From the NCBI GenBank assembly GCA_947305535.1, contig CAMZDZ010000002.1, positions 1 through 46,350 of the forward strand: 46,350 nt of DNA. Direction: 5' to 3'. This DNA is from an uncultured Fibrobacter sp. (GTDB taxonomy: Bacteria; Fibrobacterota; Fibrobacteria; Fibrobacterales; Fibrobacteraceae). The position numbers and the translations under genes are program-made. How positions within the stretch are numbered: the first letter of the stretch is position 1; every line of letters starts with the position of its first letter. Of this stretch, positions 14,697 through 23,183 are shown piece after piece. The notes below the pieces were generated by a model. The model searched no databases. It saw nothing but the letters and a program-made list of their open reading frames with translations, and was not told the DNA's origin.

Positions 14697-16379
14697 TTAT
14701 TCGGGGGACTCCTCTTTGGCGGGGTCCTTTGGTGATGTACTGGGAACTGCGGGTATCGTCTGTTTGTACACGCAACGGATAGACTTGGTCGGGCTGGATG
14801 ACCTGAAGGATGTCGTGCAGGAGTCCGCAACGCAAGACACCGCATAACCTAAGTAGTAACCGCTGCTCACGAAGAATTCTGACACCTCGTCTGCGGGGAA
14901 TGACATTTTTTCTGATTTGACCGCTGCTGCGAATTCCTCCCATGTCGGTATTCTCCAGCCTTTGGGGCAGGCGTCCAGCGACTGGCTGTACGTGAACTTG
15001 TCGGAACCTTGATAGGAAAGATTTTCCTTCATCCAGACAAGGGTGTCAATTCCGATGCTCGGCGGAAGGGAGTCGATCTGCAAAAACTGATTTTGGATGC
15101 ACCGTACCGAGATGTAGCCAAAATAGGCGCTTTCGTCATAGATGAACTCGTCTTTGTCGAAGGCTAGCTTGAATCCGTTGCTCTGGCCGGCGGCCGTCAT
15201 GAAGAAGCGTGTGTCATCGCCGACATAGCAACCGCTTTCCCAGCAGCTGCCGGCAGGGAGTGCCGAAAAGCCAAAGCGGTCCGTTCCCTTTGTGGCCCCG
15301 ATGCGTGTCGAATCTACATCTCCGATGCTGGACACCCCTCCTACCTTAATGAGGACGGTATCGCCAGACGAATACCAGTCCGTGGTCGCCTTGAGGCTGA
15401 CCCCGATCGGTTCGCCACCGTTGTTTGTTGCTACGTAGTTAATCAGTTCTGCCCAATCCAGGGAGTCCGGGAGGCGCCAGCCGTCCGGGCAGACATCTGC
15501 CAGGGAGGAATGGGAAATCAGGCCCGTTTGGAATATATAGAGCCTGCCGTATTTGTCGCAGTTCGCGGGTTCTTCCATAGGGCATACGCTGTAGTGATCG
15601 TCATAGTTCAGATTCTCGGCGAACCATATTTGGTTTCCTATCTTGACGGTCTTGTAGGCTTTTCCGTCACGCGGGTCTATTATCGTGTCCCTCGTTATCG
15701 TTTCTGGGGCGTCGGCAGAGCTTTCGGGACTTTCTTCTTTTTGGCTGCTGCTGGACAGGTTTGTTTCTTCCGGCGAGTCGCTGGACATGATGTCGGCTTT
15801 CTTGTCGAATGAACTTGACGAGAGTTCTTCCTTTGCTTCTTCTATTATCTCGTTTGTGGAGGCGTTTTCGCGCCATTTTTCTCCGTCGCAATAAAGTGCC
15901 ACGCTGTTTTCGATGACGAATGCGGACTTGTCCTTTTGCTTTTTGGTGCAATTTGGCAGGTTGTCTTCTGTTGTATAGGCTGTTCCCAAGTCTTGCCAAG
16001 CGCCGTCGTCGCAAAGCTGCGCGTTGTCTTTCGCTATAGCGAGATTGCCCTGGCGAGACTCCGTACAGTTCGGCATGTCGTCTTCGGACTCGTATACCGG
16101 AATTTTTTTGGAGTCATCTTTGTTCTTGACTGAATCGACGATGTCGTGGTCGAATTTCCAGTGTCCGTTGTCGCAAACGTAAGCCTTTTTTTCTTCCTTG
16201 ACTTCGGCGATGCTGCCGTCTATGGTTCTGTTGCAGCTGGGCAAATCATCCGTGGTTTCGGCATGCAACGTGTCGGTTGCATTGGATGTATTGATGACGA
16301 TGGCTTCGCTGTTGCAAGCAACGAGCACGAATGCGGTTAAGGCCATGGCCAGCGGGTATAGTTTCGTTCGCGTTTTCAT
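14697..16379 (-). CDS. FISUMP-domain lipoprotein with three Cys-pair repeats
   Basis: A 560-residue predicted lipoprotein with lipobox LVAC (Cys22); the start at 16379 has GAGGG upstream. After the signal come three related ~35-residue units of pattern (L/M)P-S/N-C-N/T...A...C-D-x-G-x-W, with Cys pairs at about 49/69, 105/123 and 144/164. An acidic Ser-rich linker follows (about 180-225). A full FISUMP domain (about 231-428) runs from DPRDGKAYKTVKIGNQIWFA through CPDGWRLPDSLDWAEL to SVRCIQN. A second, shorter FISUMP-like unit (about 440-545: DTLVWMKENLSY, CPKGWRIPTWEEF, SIRCVYK) lacks the usual DxRDG opening. It has no regulator partner and a different N-terminal module from the array lipoproteins. 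Likely surface-exposed; function unknown. Confidence 0.85.
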   Translation of the reverse strand: MKTRTKLYPLAMALTAFVLVACNSEAIVINTSNATDTLHAETTDDLPSCNRTIDGSIAEVKEEKKAYVCDNGHWKFDHDIVDSVKNKDDSKKIPVYESEDDMPNCTESRQGNLAIAKDNAQLCDDGAWQDLGTAYTTEDNLPNCTKKQKDKSAFVIENSVALYCDGEKWRENASTNEIIEEAKEELSSSSFDKKADIMSSDSPEETNLSSSSQKEESPESSADAPETITRDTIIDPRDGKAYKTVKIGNQIWFAENLNYDDHYSVCPMEEPANCDKYGRLYIFQTGLISHSSLADVCPDGWRLPDSLDWAELINYVATNNGGEPIGVSLKATTDWYSSGDTVLIKVGGVSSIGDVDSTRIGATKGTDRFGFSALPAGSCWESGCYVGDDTRFFMTAAGQSNGFKLAFDKDEFIYDESAYFGYISVRCIQNQFLQIDSLPPSIGIDTLVWMKENLSYQGSDKFTYSQSLDACPKGWRIPTWEEFAAAVKSEKMSFPADEVSEFFVSSGYYLGYAVSCVADSCTTSFRSSSPTKSIRCVYKQTIPAVPSTSPKDPAKEESPE

Positions 16380-16495
16380 TTTGCCCTCTTTGAATAATCC
16401 ATAGGGGATTGGCCCTTGTGCGTGTGCAGAAAGAACGTCTTTGCTAGATGTAAAAAAAATGGGATGCTTCGTCAAGAGATGAGAAAATGGGGTTG

Positions 16496-16523
16496 TTGCA
16501 CAAAATGGTGGAAATTGTATATT
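16496..16523 (+). promoter_or_regulatory. Putative sigma70-type promoter for the TfoX-N gene
   Basis: TTGCAC (16496-16501), a 16-base spacer and TATATT (16518-16523), about 20 bases before the ATG at 16544. Confidence 0.5.
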
Positions 16524-16543
16524 GTGTAAAAAAGGAAGAATTT

Positions 16544-16861
16544 ATGCCGAGTTCTCAAAAATTTCGTGACCATGTAGTGGAGCGGTTCAAGGGTGAATTG
16601 CGCGTGACGACCCGCAAGATGATGGGCGAGTTCATCCTTTATGCCGACGGGAAAGTCTTCGGCGGAATCTACGACGACCGCCTGTTGGTAAAACTCGTGC
16701 CCGCGGCGCTCAAGCTGTTGCCGGGTGCAAAAAAGCAGTTGCCTTACGAGGGCGCGAAGCCCATGCTCCGCATTACCGCCGAGCAGATAGAGGACAGCGC
16801 CTTCCTCGCGAAACTCCTGGACGCCATATTGCCGGAGTTGCCTGCCCCGAAGAAGAAGTAG
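16544..16861 (+). CDS. TfoX N-terminal domain family protein
   Basis: A 105-residue protein that fits the TfoX N-terminal domain family: VTTRKMMGEFILYADGKVFG and then DDRLLVKL match the family pattern of a Met-rich turn, DGK.F and LY.K. In gamma-proteobacteria full TfoX/Sxy regulates competence, but stand-alone N-domains are widespread and uncharacterised, so no competence role is claimed. The ATG at 16544 has AAGGAAG upstream; earlier in-frame codons lack a site. It is separated from MoxR by about 190 bases that hold simple intergenic repeats. Confidence 0.8.
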   Translation: MPSSQKFRDHVVERFKGELRVTTRKMMGEFILYADGKVFGGIYDDRLLVKLVPAALKLLPGAKKQLPYEGAKPMLRITAEQIEDSAFLAKLLDAILPELPAPKKK

Positions 16862-16869
16862 GGTAATTT

Positions 16870-16983
16870 CTGTCTACTTCCTACGGACTATTTCCTACTA
16901 ATTTGCCTTTTCTCGGGGAATTTTGTATCTTAAAGCCGTGAAAAATCTCTCGTCTTTCGTCTCTCGTCTCTCGTCTTGCTGAC
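16870..16983. repeat. Intergenic simple repeats (two tracts)
   Basis: Tract 1 (about 16871-16903) reads TCTACTTCCTACGGAC and TATTTCCTACTAATTT. Its reverse complement resembles the GTAGGAAGTAGG tract at 40960-41010. Tract 2 (about 16948-16977) is a run of CTCGTCTTTCGTCTCTCGTC-type units of 7 bases. No gene is visible here; the short ATTTTGTATCTT (16919-16931) resembles promoter-like motifs seen elsewhere in the window. Confidence 0.6.
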
Positions 16984-17050
16984 GAACGGTGAATTTCGAA
17001 AAACGGAGGTTGTTGAAATTTTGTAAAATATATACAGAGGTAAAGAACGC

Positions 17051-18034
17051 ATGGATATTCAGGAACTTTCGGAAAAGGTGCGCCAGCAGAGCGCATTTTG
17101 CATGAACTTGCTGCGTGAAGTGGAAGGAACAGTTATTGGCCAGAAGGCTCTGGTCGAAAGCATTCTGACGGGTATTCTGGCCGACGGCCATGTGCTGCTG
17201 GAAGGCCTGCCGGGCCTTGCCAAGACGACTGCGGTGAAGGCTTTTGCCGATGCCGTGTCGCTCGACTTCAAGCGCATCCAGTTTACGCCCGATTTGCTCC
17301 CGGCCGACTTGCTGGGTACCACGATTTACAACGCCAAGGAATCCAAGTTCGAGACCCGCAAGGGCCCGCTCTTCACGAACCTCGTGCTCGCCGACGAAAT
17401 CAACCGCGCCCCCTCGAAGGTGCAGAGCGCGCTTCTCGAAGCGATGCAGGAACGCCACATCACCATCGGCGACGAGACGTTCAAGCTCGACGAGCCGTTC
17501 CTGGTGCTCGCCACCCAGAACCCGATCGAGCAGGAAGGTACCTACCCGCTGCCCGAAGCCCAGGTGGACCGTTTCCTGTTGAAGGTGAAGGTCAGCTACC
17601 CGAACAAGGCCGACGAAATGAAGATTCTTGACGCCGTCGCCGGTGCGGGCCTCCGCCAGCCGCAGGCCGTCGCCACGAAGGAAGATATCCTCGCCGCCCG
17701 CCAGATGGTGAAGCAGGTATACGTGGACGAGCGCGTCCGCGAATACATCGTGAACCTTGTGCTTGCCACCCGCGATCCGGGCAGCATCAAGCGCAGCGAC
17801 CTGGTCGGCTTCGTGGAAGTGGGCGCCTCTCCGCGTGCCTCCATCGGCCTTGCCCAGGCATCCAAGGCCCACGCGTTCATCCAGGGCCGCGCCTACGTGA
17901 CGCCGGAAGACGTGAAGGCCGTCGCGATGGAAGTGCTACGCCACCGCATCATCCTCAGCTACGAGGCCGAAGCGGAAGAAGTCTCTGCCGAGACCGTCGT
18001 GCAGAAGATTCTCGACTCTGTCGAAGTGCCGTAG
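17051..18034 (+). CDS. MoxR family AAA+ ATPase
   Basis: A 327-residue AAA+ ATPase of the MoxR/RavA class. Walker A is GLPGLAKT (about residues 55-62), Walker B is LVLADEINRAP, sensor 1 is LATQNPIEQEGTYPLPEAQVD without interruption, and a C-terminal lid domain follows. MoxR ATPases act as chaperone-like factors for maturation of complexes, usually with VWA-domain partners. The usual neighbours (DUF58, BatA/BatB) are not beside it: a terminator follows immediately, so it is transcribed alone. The start at 17051 has AGAGG about 9 bases upstream. The BatD-like protein at 11490 could be a separated partner (inference). Confidence 0.92.
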   Translation: MDIQELSEKVRQQSAFCMNLLREVEGTVIGQKALVESILTGILADGHVLLEGLPGLAKTTAVKAFADAVSLDFKRIQFTPDLLPADLLGTTIYNAKESKFETRKGPLFTNLVLADEINRAPSKVQSALLEAMQERHITIGDETFKLDEPFLVLATQNPIEQEGTYPLPEAQVDRFLLKVKVSYPNKADEMKILDAVAGAGLRQPQAVATKEDILAARQMVKQVYVDERVREYIVNLVLATRDPGSIKRSDLVGFVEVGASPRASIGLAQASKAHAFIQGRAYVTPEDVKAVAMEVLRHRIILSYEAEAEEVSAETVVQKILDSVEVP

Positions 18035-18075
18035 TGAGCTGTAGCGACTCCGCGATTGTCGTTCAGTTATAAGTG

Positions 18076-18101
18076 ACGCCCCTATCGGGGCGTTTTCTTT
18101 T
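18076..18101 (+). terminator. Terminator after moxR
   Basis: ACGCCCC (18076-18082) pairs with GGGGCGT (18087-18093) around a short TATC loop, followed by TTTCTTTTCC. It isolates the MoxR gene from the TIGR02171 gene. Confidence 0.8.
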
Positions 18102-18116
18102 CCTATTTTTCGGCTG

Positions 18117-20927
18117 ATGAAAAATCTTCGGCTTGTCTCTCTGCTGAATTGCGTTTGGATCGCGCTCGCTCTTTTGGCGGCGTGTTCCAATTCCGTCATG
18201 GAGGAACCTCAGGAGATTCAGGAAGCCCAGGAACCTCAAGAGCAGGAACCCCAGGAGACCGAGGTTCCGGAGGTTGTCCCGCTTGCTCTCGTTACGGTGG
18301 ATTCCGTCCGTCCCGAAATGATGCGCGTCTCGCCCAATGGCGCTACGGTCTTTTTGGGTAGCGACAACCCGCTCGCCAAGGCGAACGAGAAGCCGCAGAT
18401 GCGGGTGAAGCTGGATTACGACTACTCGCTCGGGGAGCACGAGGTGACGTGCAAGGAGTTCCGCCGCGTGGCCGATGCGGAATACTGGGGCGTCGTGCCG
18501 GTCTGCGAATCGGACAGCTCCGCGGTTGTCGGGATTTCTTATTATGACGCGATCCTCTATGCCAACGCCTACAGCAAGGCAAAGGGTTATGACACGGTAT
18601 ATACCTATTTTGATCGGTTGGACGATGCGAACGGGAACTTTACGTACCTGGAGGGCCTGGCTTTCCATCCGGAGGTGGAGGGGTATCGCCTGCCCACGGA
18701 GGCGGAGTGGGTGCTCGCCGCTTCCGTAGCCTGGGACCCGTCGCAGAGCTGGAACGCCTCGAATGCCGAGCTCAAGGTTCACGAGGTGTGCGCTTTCCGC
18801 GATTCCTCGGGCTTCTGCGACCTGGCGGGGAATGTGCTTGAGCTGACGAACGATTGGCTCGGTACGTTCAAGGACACCTCGGTGGTCGACTACGTTGGCG
18901 CTCCGGTGGGGGGCGTGCTGCGTGAGAAGGTGGTCAAGGGCGGCATGATGGCGCAGCAGCCTTACGACATGAACTTGTACAGCCGGGGCGACGTTTATGC
19001 GGTGACGGTGTCGTCCATTGCCGGCTACATCGGTTTCCGTCTCGCGTTCGGGGCGATTCCCCATGCGACGTGGATGGACGACCGGGGTCACGTCTCCGAC
19101 GGGCAGGCCACGGTCCGTGCGTCGTCCGCCGACATCCGGCAGCTGGTGGGGACGGTGCGCGCGAAGCTCGCGTTCCGGAACGACCGCACGGGCAACCTCG
19201 CTTTCGTGGATTACCGCGAAGGGAATGTCAATGCCGTCGAGATTCCCGACACGCTGCCCGTATACCATCCCGATATCTCGCCGGACGGCATGAAGGTCGC
19301 CTTCTCCACCGGGATCGAGGGGGTCAAGGGCAAGTCCGCTCTCTATGTGAGGAACCTGGACGCCGACGGCAGCGGCCTCGTGAAGCTGGACGTGGAAAGC
19401 GCCGCCATCCCGCGCTGGTACGTGGACGGGCGCGGCGACACCTCGATCGTCTATGTGGACGACGCCGGGGACAATAGCCGCGACGCGGAGTTCTTTTCGA
19501 AGGGGACCTGGAAGGTGCCCTTTTCGGCCGGGAAGTTCGGGAAGCCGAAGAAATTGTTCGATGGCGCCTATCATGGCGGCTTGTCGCCTGATGGGCGCCG
19601 TGCCGTTTCGGGCGCGAAACGGCTCCGCGTGAACGCGGACGGGCGCGACGAGGTCTGGCTCGGAGGGGCGCAGGCCTGTAACGCCTCGCTTTCCGCGGAC
19701 GGGGCGGACCGGACTCTGTTCCTCGATTTCGGGAGCGAGCCGGGCCGGAAGTTCGCCGGCACGAAGTACGGCGTGCACGAGCGACTGCTCGTTGCCGACA
19801 GCGGAGGACGGATCGTTGCCGCGGTTCCTGCGCCGTCGGGTTACTCGTTCGACCATTCCGAATGGGCCGGCCGGGGGAATAATGTGGCCGTGGTTACGCT
19901 CGTGAATGCCGGTGGCGCCCATGGGAAGATCGCGGCGGTGAACCTGGACGATTCCAGCGTCGTGGAACTGGTCGAGGCGGAGGAACTGTGGCATCCCTGC
20001 CTGTGGGTCATGGCGGGCCACGCCTTGGGCGACGGCTTCCTCGACCTGGACAGTGCCGGTGTGTACCGTGATATCGTCTACGGGGCGGACGAAAGGGCGA
20101 TGAGCCTGAAGATGCGCATGTTCTGGGACATGAAGGATTCCCTCGACCTGATTGCCATCGGGAGTTCCCGCACCGAGAGGGGCTTCGACCCGTCCCGGAT
20201 GTCGATGCGTTCCTTCAATTTCGGGTATGTCGGCGGGGACATGTGGGCGTCGCTCTACCTGGCGGACAACTACGTGGTCCCCCACGCCCGGCATATCAAG
20301 TACCTCGTTTTCGAGATTTCTCCCGACCTCATGAAGAACACGAGGTTTTCCAGGATGGCCTCGGTGTACAACCAGGCGCCTGGATTCTATTACGACAGGA
20401 ATCACGACTTCTGGAGGGACGGTCTCCCGGAGGGTTTCGTGAGCGTGGTCGACGAGAACGTCCGCTATACCGCCGCCGACTCGGTGGATTACGTCAACAC
20501 GCGGGGGCAGCTGAAAATCGAGTCGCACGGCTGGGGTGGCGAACCGGAAATCATGCGCGATACGGTCATGAACGAGGTGCAGAACGGCCTTTTCGCCAGT
20601 TCCGTCGACAGCCTGACGGCGTTTATCGACAGCACGGCGGACAAGGGCTTTAAGATTATCGGGTTAGTTTATCCGCAGTCCCCGGAGTACGCGAACACCG
20701 GGGCGTTTAGCCGTCACGGAGTCAAGAGGAGCCTTGTGATGGAGACCTTCGAGTATTTCGACTCGCTTTCGCGGGTGTATCCCCATTTCGTGCTGGTGGA
20801 CGAGAACCAGTTCGGCTTGCACGGCTATACCGATTCCATGGCGAACGACTTTGACCACTTGGGGGCCGCCGGTGCCGTGAGGCTTTCCGACCGGCTGGAT
20901 TCGCTGCTGCGGACTTTGGACCGGTAG
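18117..20927 (+). CDS. TIGR02171-type lipoprotein: SUMF1-like, beta-propeller and SGNH-like modules
   Basis: A 936-residue predicted lipoprotein (lipobox LLAAC, Cys23) that fits TIGR02171, a paralogous family of Fibrobacter with members of about 900 residues. A Pro-Gln-Glu repeat linker (EPQE units, about 29-52) is followed by a formylglycine-generating-enzyme-like domain (about 60-320: GEHEVTCKEFRRV, YRLPTEAEWVLA, CDLAGNVLELTNDWL, GYIGFRLAF). Next is a TolB-like propeller (about 370-660: HPDISPDGMKVAFS, GGLSPDGRRAVSG), then a C-terminal SGNH-hydrolase-like domain (about 675-936) with IGSSRTERGFDP near its start and DFDHLGAAGA near its end, as in Ser...Asp-x-x-His enzymes. The cell-surface site is inferred; possible deacylase or carbohydrate esterase activity is speculative. 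GC content is visibly high. The Shine-Dalgarno is weak. Confidence 0.8.
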   Translation: MKNLRLVSLLNCVWIALALLAACSNSVMEEPQEIQEAQEPQEQEPQETEVPEVVPLALVTVDSVRPEMMRVSPNGATVFLGSDNPLAKANEKPQMRVKLDYDYSLGEHEVTCKEFRRVADAEYWGVVPVCESDSSAVVGISYYDAILYANAYSKAKGYDTVYTYFDRLDDANGNFTYLEGLAFHPEVEGYRLPTEAEWVLAASVAWDPSQSWNASNAELKVHEVCAFRDSSGFCDLAGNVLELTNDWLGTFKDTSVVDYVGAPVGGVLREKVVKGGMMAQQPYDMNLYSRGDVYAVTVSSIAGYIGFRLAFGAIPHATWMDDRGHVSDGQATVRASSADIRQLVGTVRAKLAFRNDRTGNLAFVDYREGNVNAVEIPDTLPVYHPDISPDGMKVAFSTGIEGVKGKSALYVRNLDADGSGLVKLDVESAAIPRWYVDGRGDTSIVYVDDAGDNSRDAEFFSKGTWKVPFSAGKFGKPKKLFDGAYHGGLSPDGRRAVSGAKRLRVNADGRDEVWLGGAQACNASLSADGADRTLFLDFGSEPGRKFAGTKYGVHERLLVADSGGRIVAAVPAPSGYSFDHSEWAGRGNNVAVVTLVNAGGAHGKIAAVNLDDSSVVELVEAEELWHPCLWVMAGHALGDGFLDLDSAGVYRDIVYGADERAMSLKMRMFWDMKDSLDLIAIGSSRTERGFDPSRMSMRSFNFGYVGGDMWASLYLADNYVVPHARHIKYLVFEISPDLMKNTRFSRMASVYNQAPGFYYDRNHDFWRDGLPEGFVSVVDENVRYTAADSVDYVNTRGQLKIESHGWGGEPEIMRDTVMNEVQNGLFASSVDSLTAFIDSTADKGFKIIGLVYPQSPEYANTGAFSRHGVKRSLVMETFEYFDSLSRVYPHFVLVDENQFGLHGYTDSMANDFDHLGAAGAVRLSDRLDSLLRTLDR

Positions 20928-21065
20928 CGGATTTGCGGCGCTCTTGATTCAGGCGCCCTTTGCTAAAGATTGTTTGCTCTTTGCCGCCTCCGCACGGGCA
21001 AAAAGCGAAATACCCGCCTTTTTCACGATAATTTGCCGATCGCCGGGGATAGAATGCCTTTTAGT

Positions 21066-21092
21066 TTGCGGTCACTTTTATATCTTTATATC
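21066..21092 (+). promoter_or_regulatory. Putative purA promoter
   Basis: TTGCGG (21066-21071), 15 bases, TATATC (21087-21092). The spacing is slightly short and the -35 imperfect. The 21090s would be the transcript start, directly before a hairpin. Confidence 0.35.
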
Positions 21093-21094
21093 GA

Positions 21095-21132
21095 AAAAGG
21101 GCTCCTGGGAGGTGCCTTGGAGATTCCCTTTT
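21095..21132 (+). promoter_or_regulatory. Hairpin in the purA leader
   Basis: AAAAGGGCTCC (21095-21105) can pair with GGAG (21119-21122) and CCCTTTT (21126-21132), with a 3-base ATT bulge and a 13-base loop. It lies between the putative promoter and the Shine-Dalgarno of purA. It may be an attenuator or a 5' stabilising hairpin; it does not resemble the known purine riboswitch. Confidence 0.35.
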
Positions 21133-21160
21133 GACTATTAAGGATTAAAACGAAGGAAAT

Positions 21161-22444
21161 ATGGCAAATCGTGTTGTGATCGGCTCCCAGTGGGGCGATG
21201 AAGGAAAAGCCAAAATTGTTGATTTTTTGACGCTCGATGCAGATATCATCGTGCGCTTCCAGGGTGGAGCCAACGCTGGCCACACCGTTGAAGTCGGTGA
21301 CAAGAAATTTGTGTTCCATCTGATTCCGTCCGGCATCATGCATCCGGACAAGATTTGTGTCATTGGCAACGGTGTCGTTCTTGACCCGGTGCAGACCCTC
21401 GCCGAAATTGCGGACCTCCATACCAAGGGCATTAACCCGGAAGGCCGTTTGTTTATTGCTAACAACGCCCACGTTGTGCTCCCGTACCACTCCGCCCTCG
21501 ACAAGGCCAAGGAAAAGAAGGCCGGCAAGGCTGCAATCGGTACGACCGGCCGCGGAATCGGCCCCTGCTACAGCGACAAGGTGAACCGCATTGGTGTGCG
21601 CGTCGGTGACCTCATGGACGAACGCGAACTGCGTCCCCGTGTCGAAGCCATGGCGAAGGTCCACAACGAAGAATTCAAGGTGATGTACGACGTGCCCGAG
21701 ATTGACCCCGAACAGGTCATCAAGGACTACCTCGAACTCGGCCAGAAGATCAAGCCGTTCGTGCGCGACGTGAGCGAGATGCTCTACAAGGCCGTCAAGG
21801 AAGGCAAGCGCCTCGTGTTCGAAGGTGCCCAGGGCACCATCCTCGACGTCGACCAGGGTACGTACCCGTTCGTCACGTCCAGCAACACTGTCGCGGGCTA
21901 CGCAAGCTGCGGCGCCGGCATCGGTCCTACGGTGCTGGATCAGGTGGTGGGCGTCGTAAAGGCCTACACGACGCGTGTAGGCAACGGCCCGTTCCCCACG
22001 GAACTTCTGGACGAGACTGGCGACACCCTGCGCAACATCGGTAACGAGTTTGGCGCGACAACGGGCCGCAACCGCCGTTGTGGTTGGTTCGACGCCCCGG
22101 TGGTCCGCACGGCGGCCGTGGTGAACGGCCTGACTCACCTCGCTATTACGAAGCTCGACGTGCTCGACACGTTCGACACCATCAAGATTTGCACCCACTA
22201 CATGTGCGACGGCGAAAAGCTCGACTTCATCCCGAACCAGCTGTCGAAGGTCGGCCGCTGCACGCCTGTCTACGAGGACATGCCGGGCTGGAAGGTCGAC
22301 ACGAGCAAGTGCCGCAAGTTCGACGAACTTCCGGAGAACGCCAAGAAGTACCTGTACCGCATGGCGGAACTCGTGGGCGTGAAGATTGGCATGGTGTCTA
22401 TCGGCGCAAAGCGCGACCAGAGCATTATTGTGGATTTAGATTAG
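21161..22444 (+). CDS. purA: Adenylosuccinate synthase
   Basis: A 427-residue enzyme (E. coli 432). It joins IMP and aspartate using GTP to give adenylosuccinate, the first AMP-specific step of purine synthesis in the cytoplasm. Visible signatures: the N-terminal loop QWGDEGKAK (Asp13 being the expected catalytic residue), QGGANAGHT, FEGAQGTILDVDQGTYP, TRVGNGPFPTEL and TTGRNRRCGWFD. The loop has Ala where GDEGKGK is most usual. The start has GAAGGAAAT upstream. It heads a long same-strand run; 26 bases separate it from the Crp/Fnr gene. Confidence 0.97.
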   Translation: MANRVVIGSQWGDEGKAKIVDFLTLDADIIVRFQGGANAGHTVEVGDKKFVFHLIPSGIMHPDKICVIGNGVVLDPVQTLAEIADLHTKGINPEGRLFIANNAHVVLPYHSALDKAKEKKAGKAAIGTTGRGIGPCYSDKVNRIGVRVGDLMDERELRPRVEAMAKVHNEEFKVMYDVPEIDPEQVIKDYLELGQKIKPFVRDVSEMLYKAVKEGKRLVFEGAQGTILDVDQGTYPFVTSSNTVAGYASCGAGIGPTVLDQVVGVVKAYTTRVGNGPFPTELLDETGDTLRNIGNEFGATTGRNRRCGWFDAPVVRTAAVVNGLTHLAITKLDVLDTFDTIKICTHYMCDGEKLDFIPNQLSKVGRCTPVYEDMPGWKVDTSKCRKFDELPENAKKYLYRMAELVGVKIGMVSIGAKRDQSIIVDLD

Positions 22445-22470
22445 TAACCTGTAAACCGAAGGAGATTTAT

Positions 22471-23181
22471 ATGAACGAATCTATTCTTGGCTTGTTGAAA
22501 GGTGTGGAACTCTTCTCCGAACTGAATGAGGAGCAGCTCAAGATGCTCGCGAATTTGGTTGTCGCCCAGAACTTCGTTCGCGACGAAACTGTGGTTCTGG
22601 AAGGGGACGATTCGGTGCAGGCGCTGTACCTGATCGCTTCGGGTTCCGTGCAGGTCTATATGACCGGCGTCGACGGACGCGAGACAATCCTTTCGTTCCT
22701 TGAACGCGGCGACTTCTTCGGTGAAATGTCCCTGATCGACGGCGAGCCCAGGTCCGCCTCGGTCCGCACGGTCACGGACGCCCAGTTGCTTATCATCCAC
22801 CGCGAATCCTTCCTCACGCTCATCCGCCAGTCGCCCGAAATCGCGATGGGCCTGTTGAGCGAGATGAGCAAGCGCCTGCGCAAGGCGAACCGCCAGATCG
22901 GGTCGCTCTCCACGATGTCCGTGAGCGGACGCGTGGCGGGAACGCTGCTCAACCTGATGCAGGAACGCGGCGTGCGCATCCACACGGACAACGGCAAGAT
23001 GGTCACGGTCATCCACAACCGTCCCACGCAGCAGCAGCTGGCCGACATGTCCGGTACGACCCGCGAGACCGTGAGCCGCATCTGCTCGCTGCTCGTGAAG
23101 ACGAGCGCAATCGCGATGACCGGTAAGGACATCGTGATCTTCGACGAAGACATGCTCCAGGAAAGGGCGACTAAGGGCTAA
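22471..23181 (+). CDS. Crp/Fnr family transcriptional regulator with cyclic-nucleotide-binding domain
   Basis: A 236-residue protein. Residues about 8-125 form the cNMP-binding beta-roll, with GDFFGEMSLIDGEPRSASVR matching the phosphate-binding cassette (Gly-Glu and Arg-Ser retained). A long dimer helix is followed by a C-terminal Crp-type winged helix (QQQLADMSGTTRETVSRICS, about 191-210). No N-terminal Cys cluster is seen, so an Fnr-type iron-sulfur oxygen sensor is unlikely. Binding of a cyclic nucleotide is plausible but unproven. The start at 22471 has AAGGAG 6 bases upstream; the frame continues upstream over purA but without homology. It is followed 2 bases later by the PASTA gene. Confidence 0.93.
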   Translation: MNESILGLLKGVELFSELNEEQLKMLANLVVAQNFVRDETVVLEGDDSVQALYLIASGSVQVYMTGVDGRETILSFLERGDFFGEMSLIDGEPRSASVRTVTDAQLLIIHRESFLTLIRQSPEIAMGLLSEMSKRLRKANRQIGSLSTMSVSGRVAGTLLNLMQERGVRIHTDNGKMVTVIHNRPTQQQLADMSGTTRETVSRICSLLVKTSAIAMTGKDIVIFDEDMLQERATKG

Positions 23182-23183
23182 TT

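Noticed and set aside
16948-16977. CRISPR-like repeats
   Set aside because: The CTCGTCTTTCGTC units are contiguous 7-base repeats without spacers and no cas gene is nearby. The same holds for 40960-41010.
20937-20957. Terminator after the TIGR02171 gene
   Set aside because: GGCGC and GCGCC could pair across an 11-base loop, but no T-tract follows and the stem is only 5 pairs.
21093-21160. Known purine riboswitch before purA
   Set aside because: Only a single imperfect hairpin is present; the three-way junction and conserved core of the purine aptamer are not seen.
22078-22470. Longer N-terminus for the Crp/Fnr protein reaching into purA
   Set aside because: The frame is open, but the added residues are an out-of-frame reading of purA, and a strong AAGGAG sits directly before the ATG at 22471.
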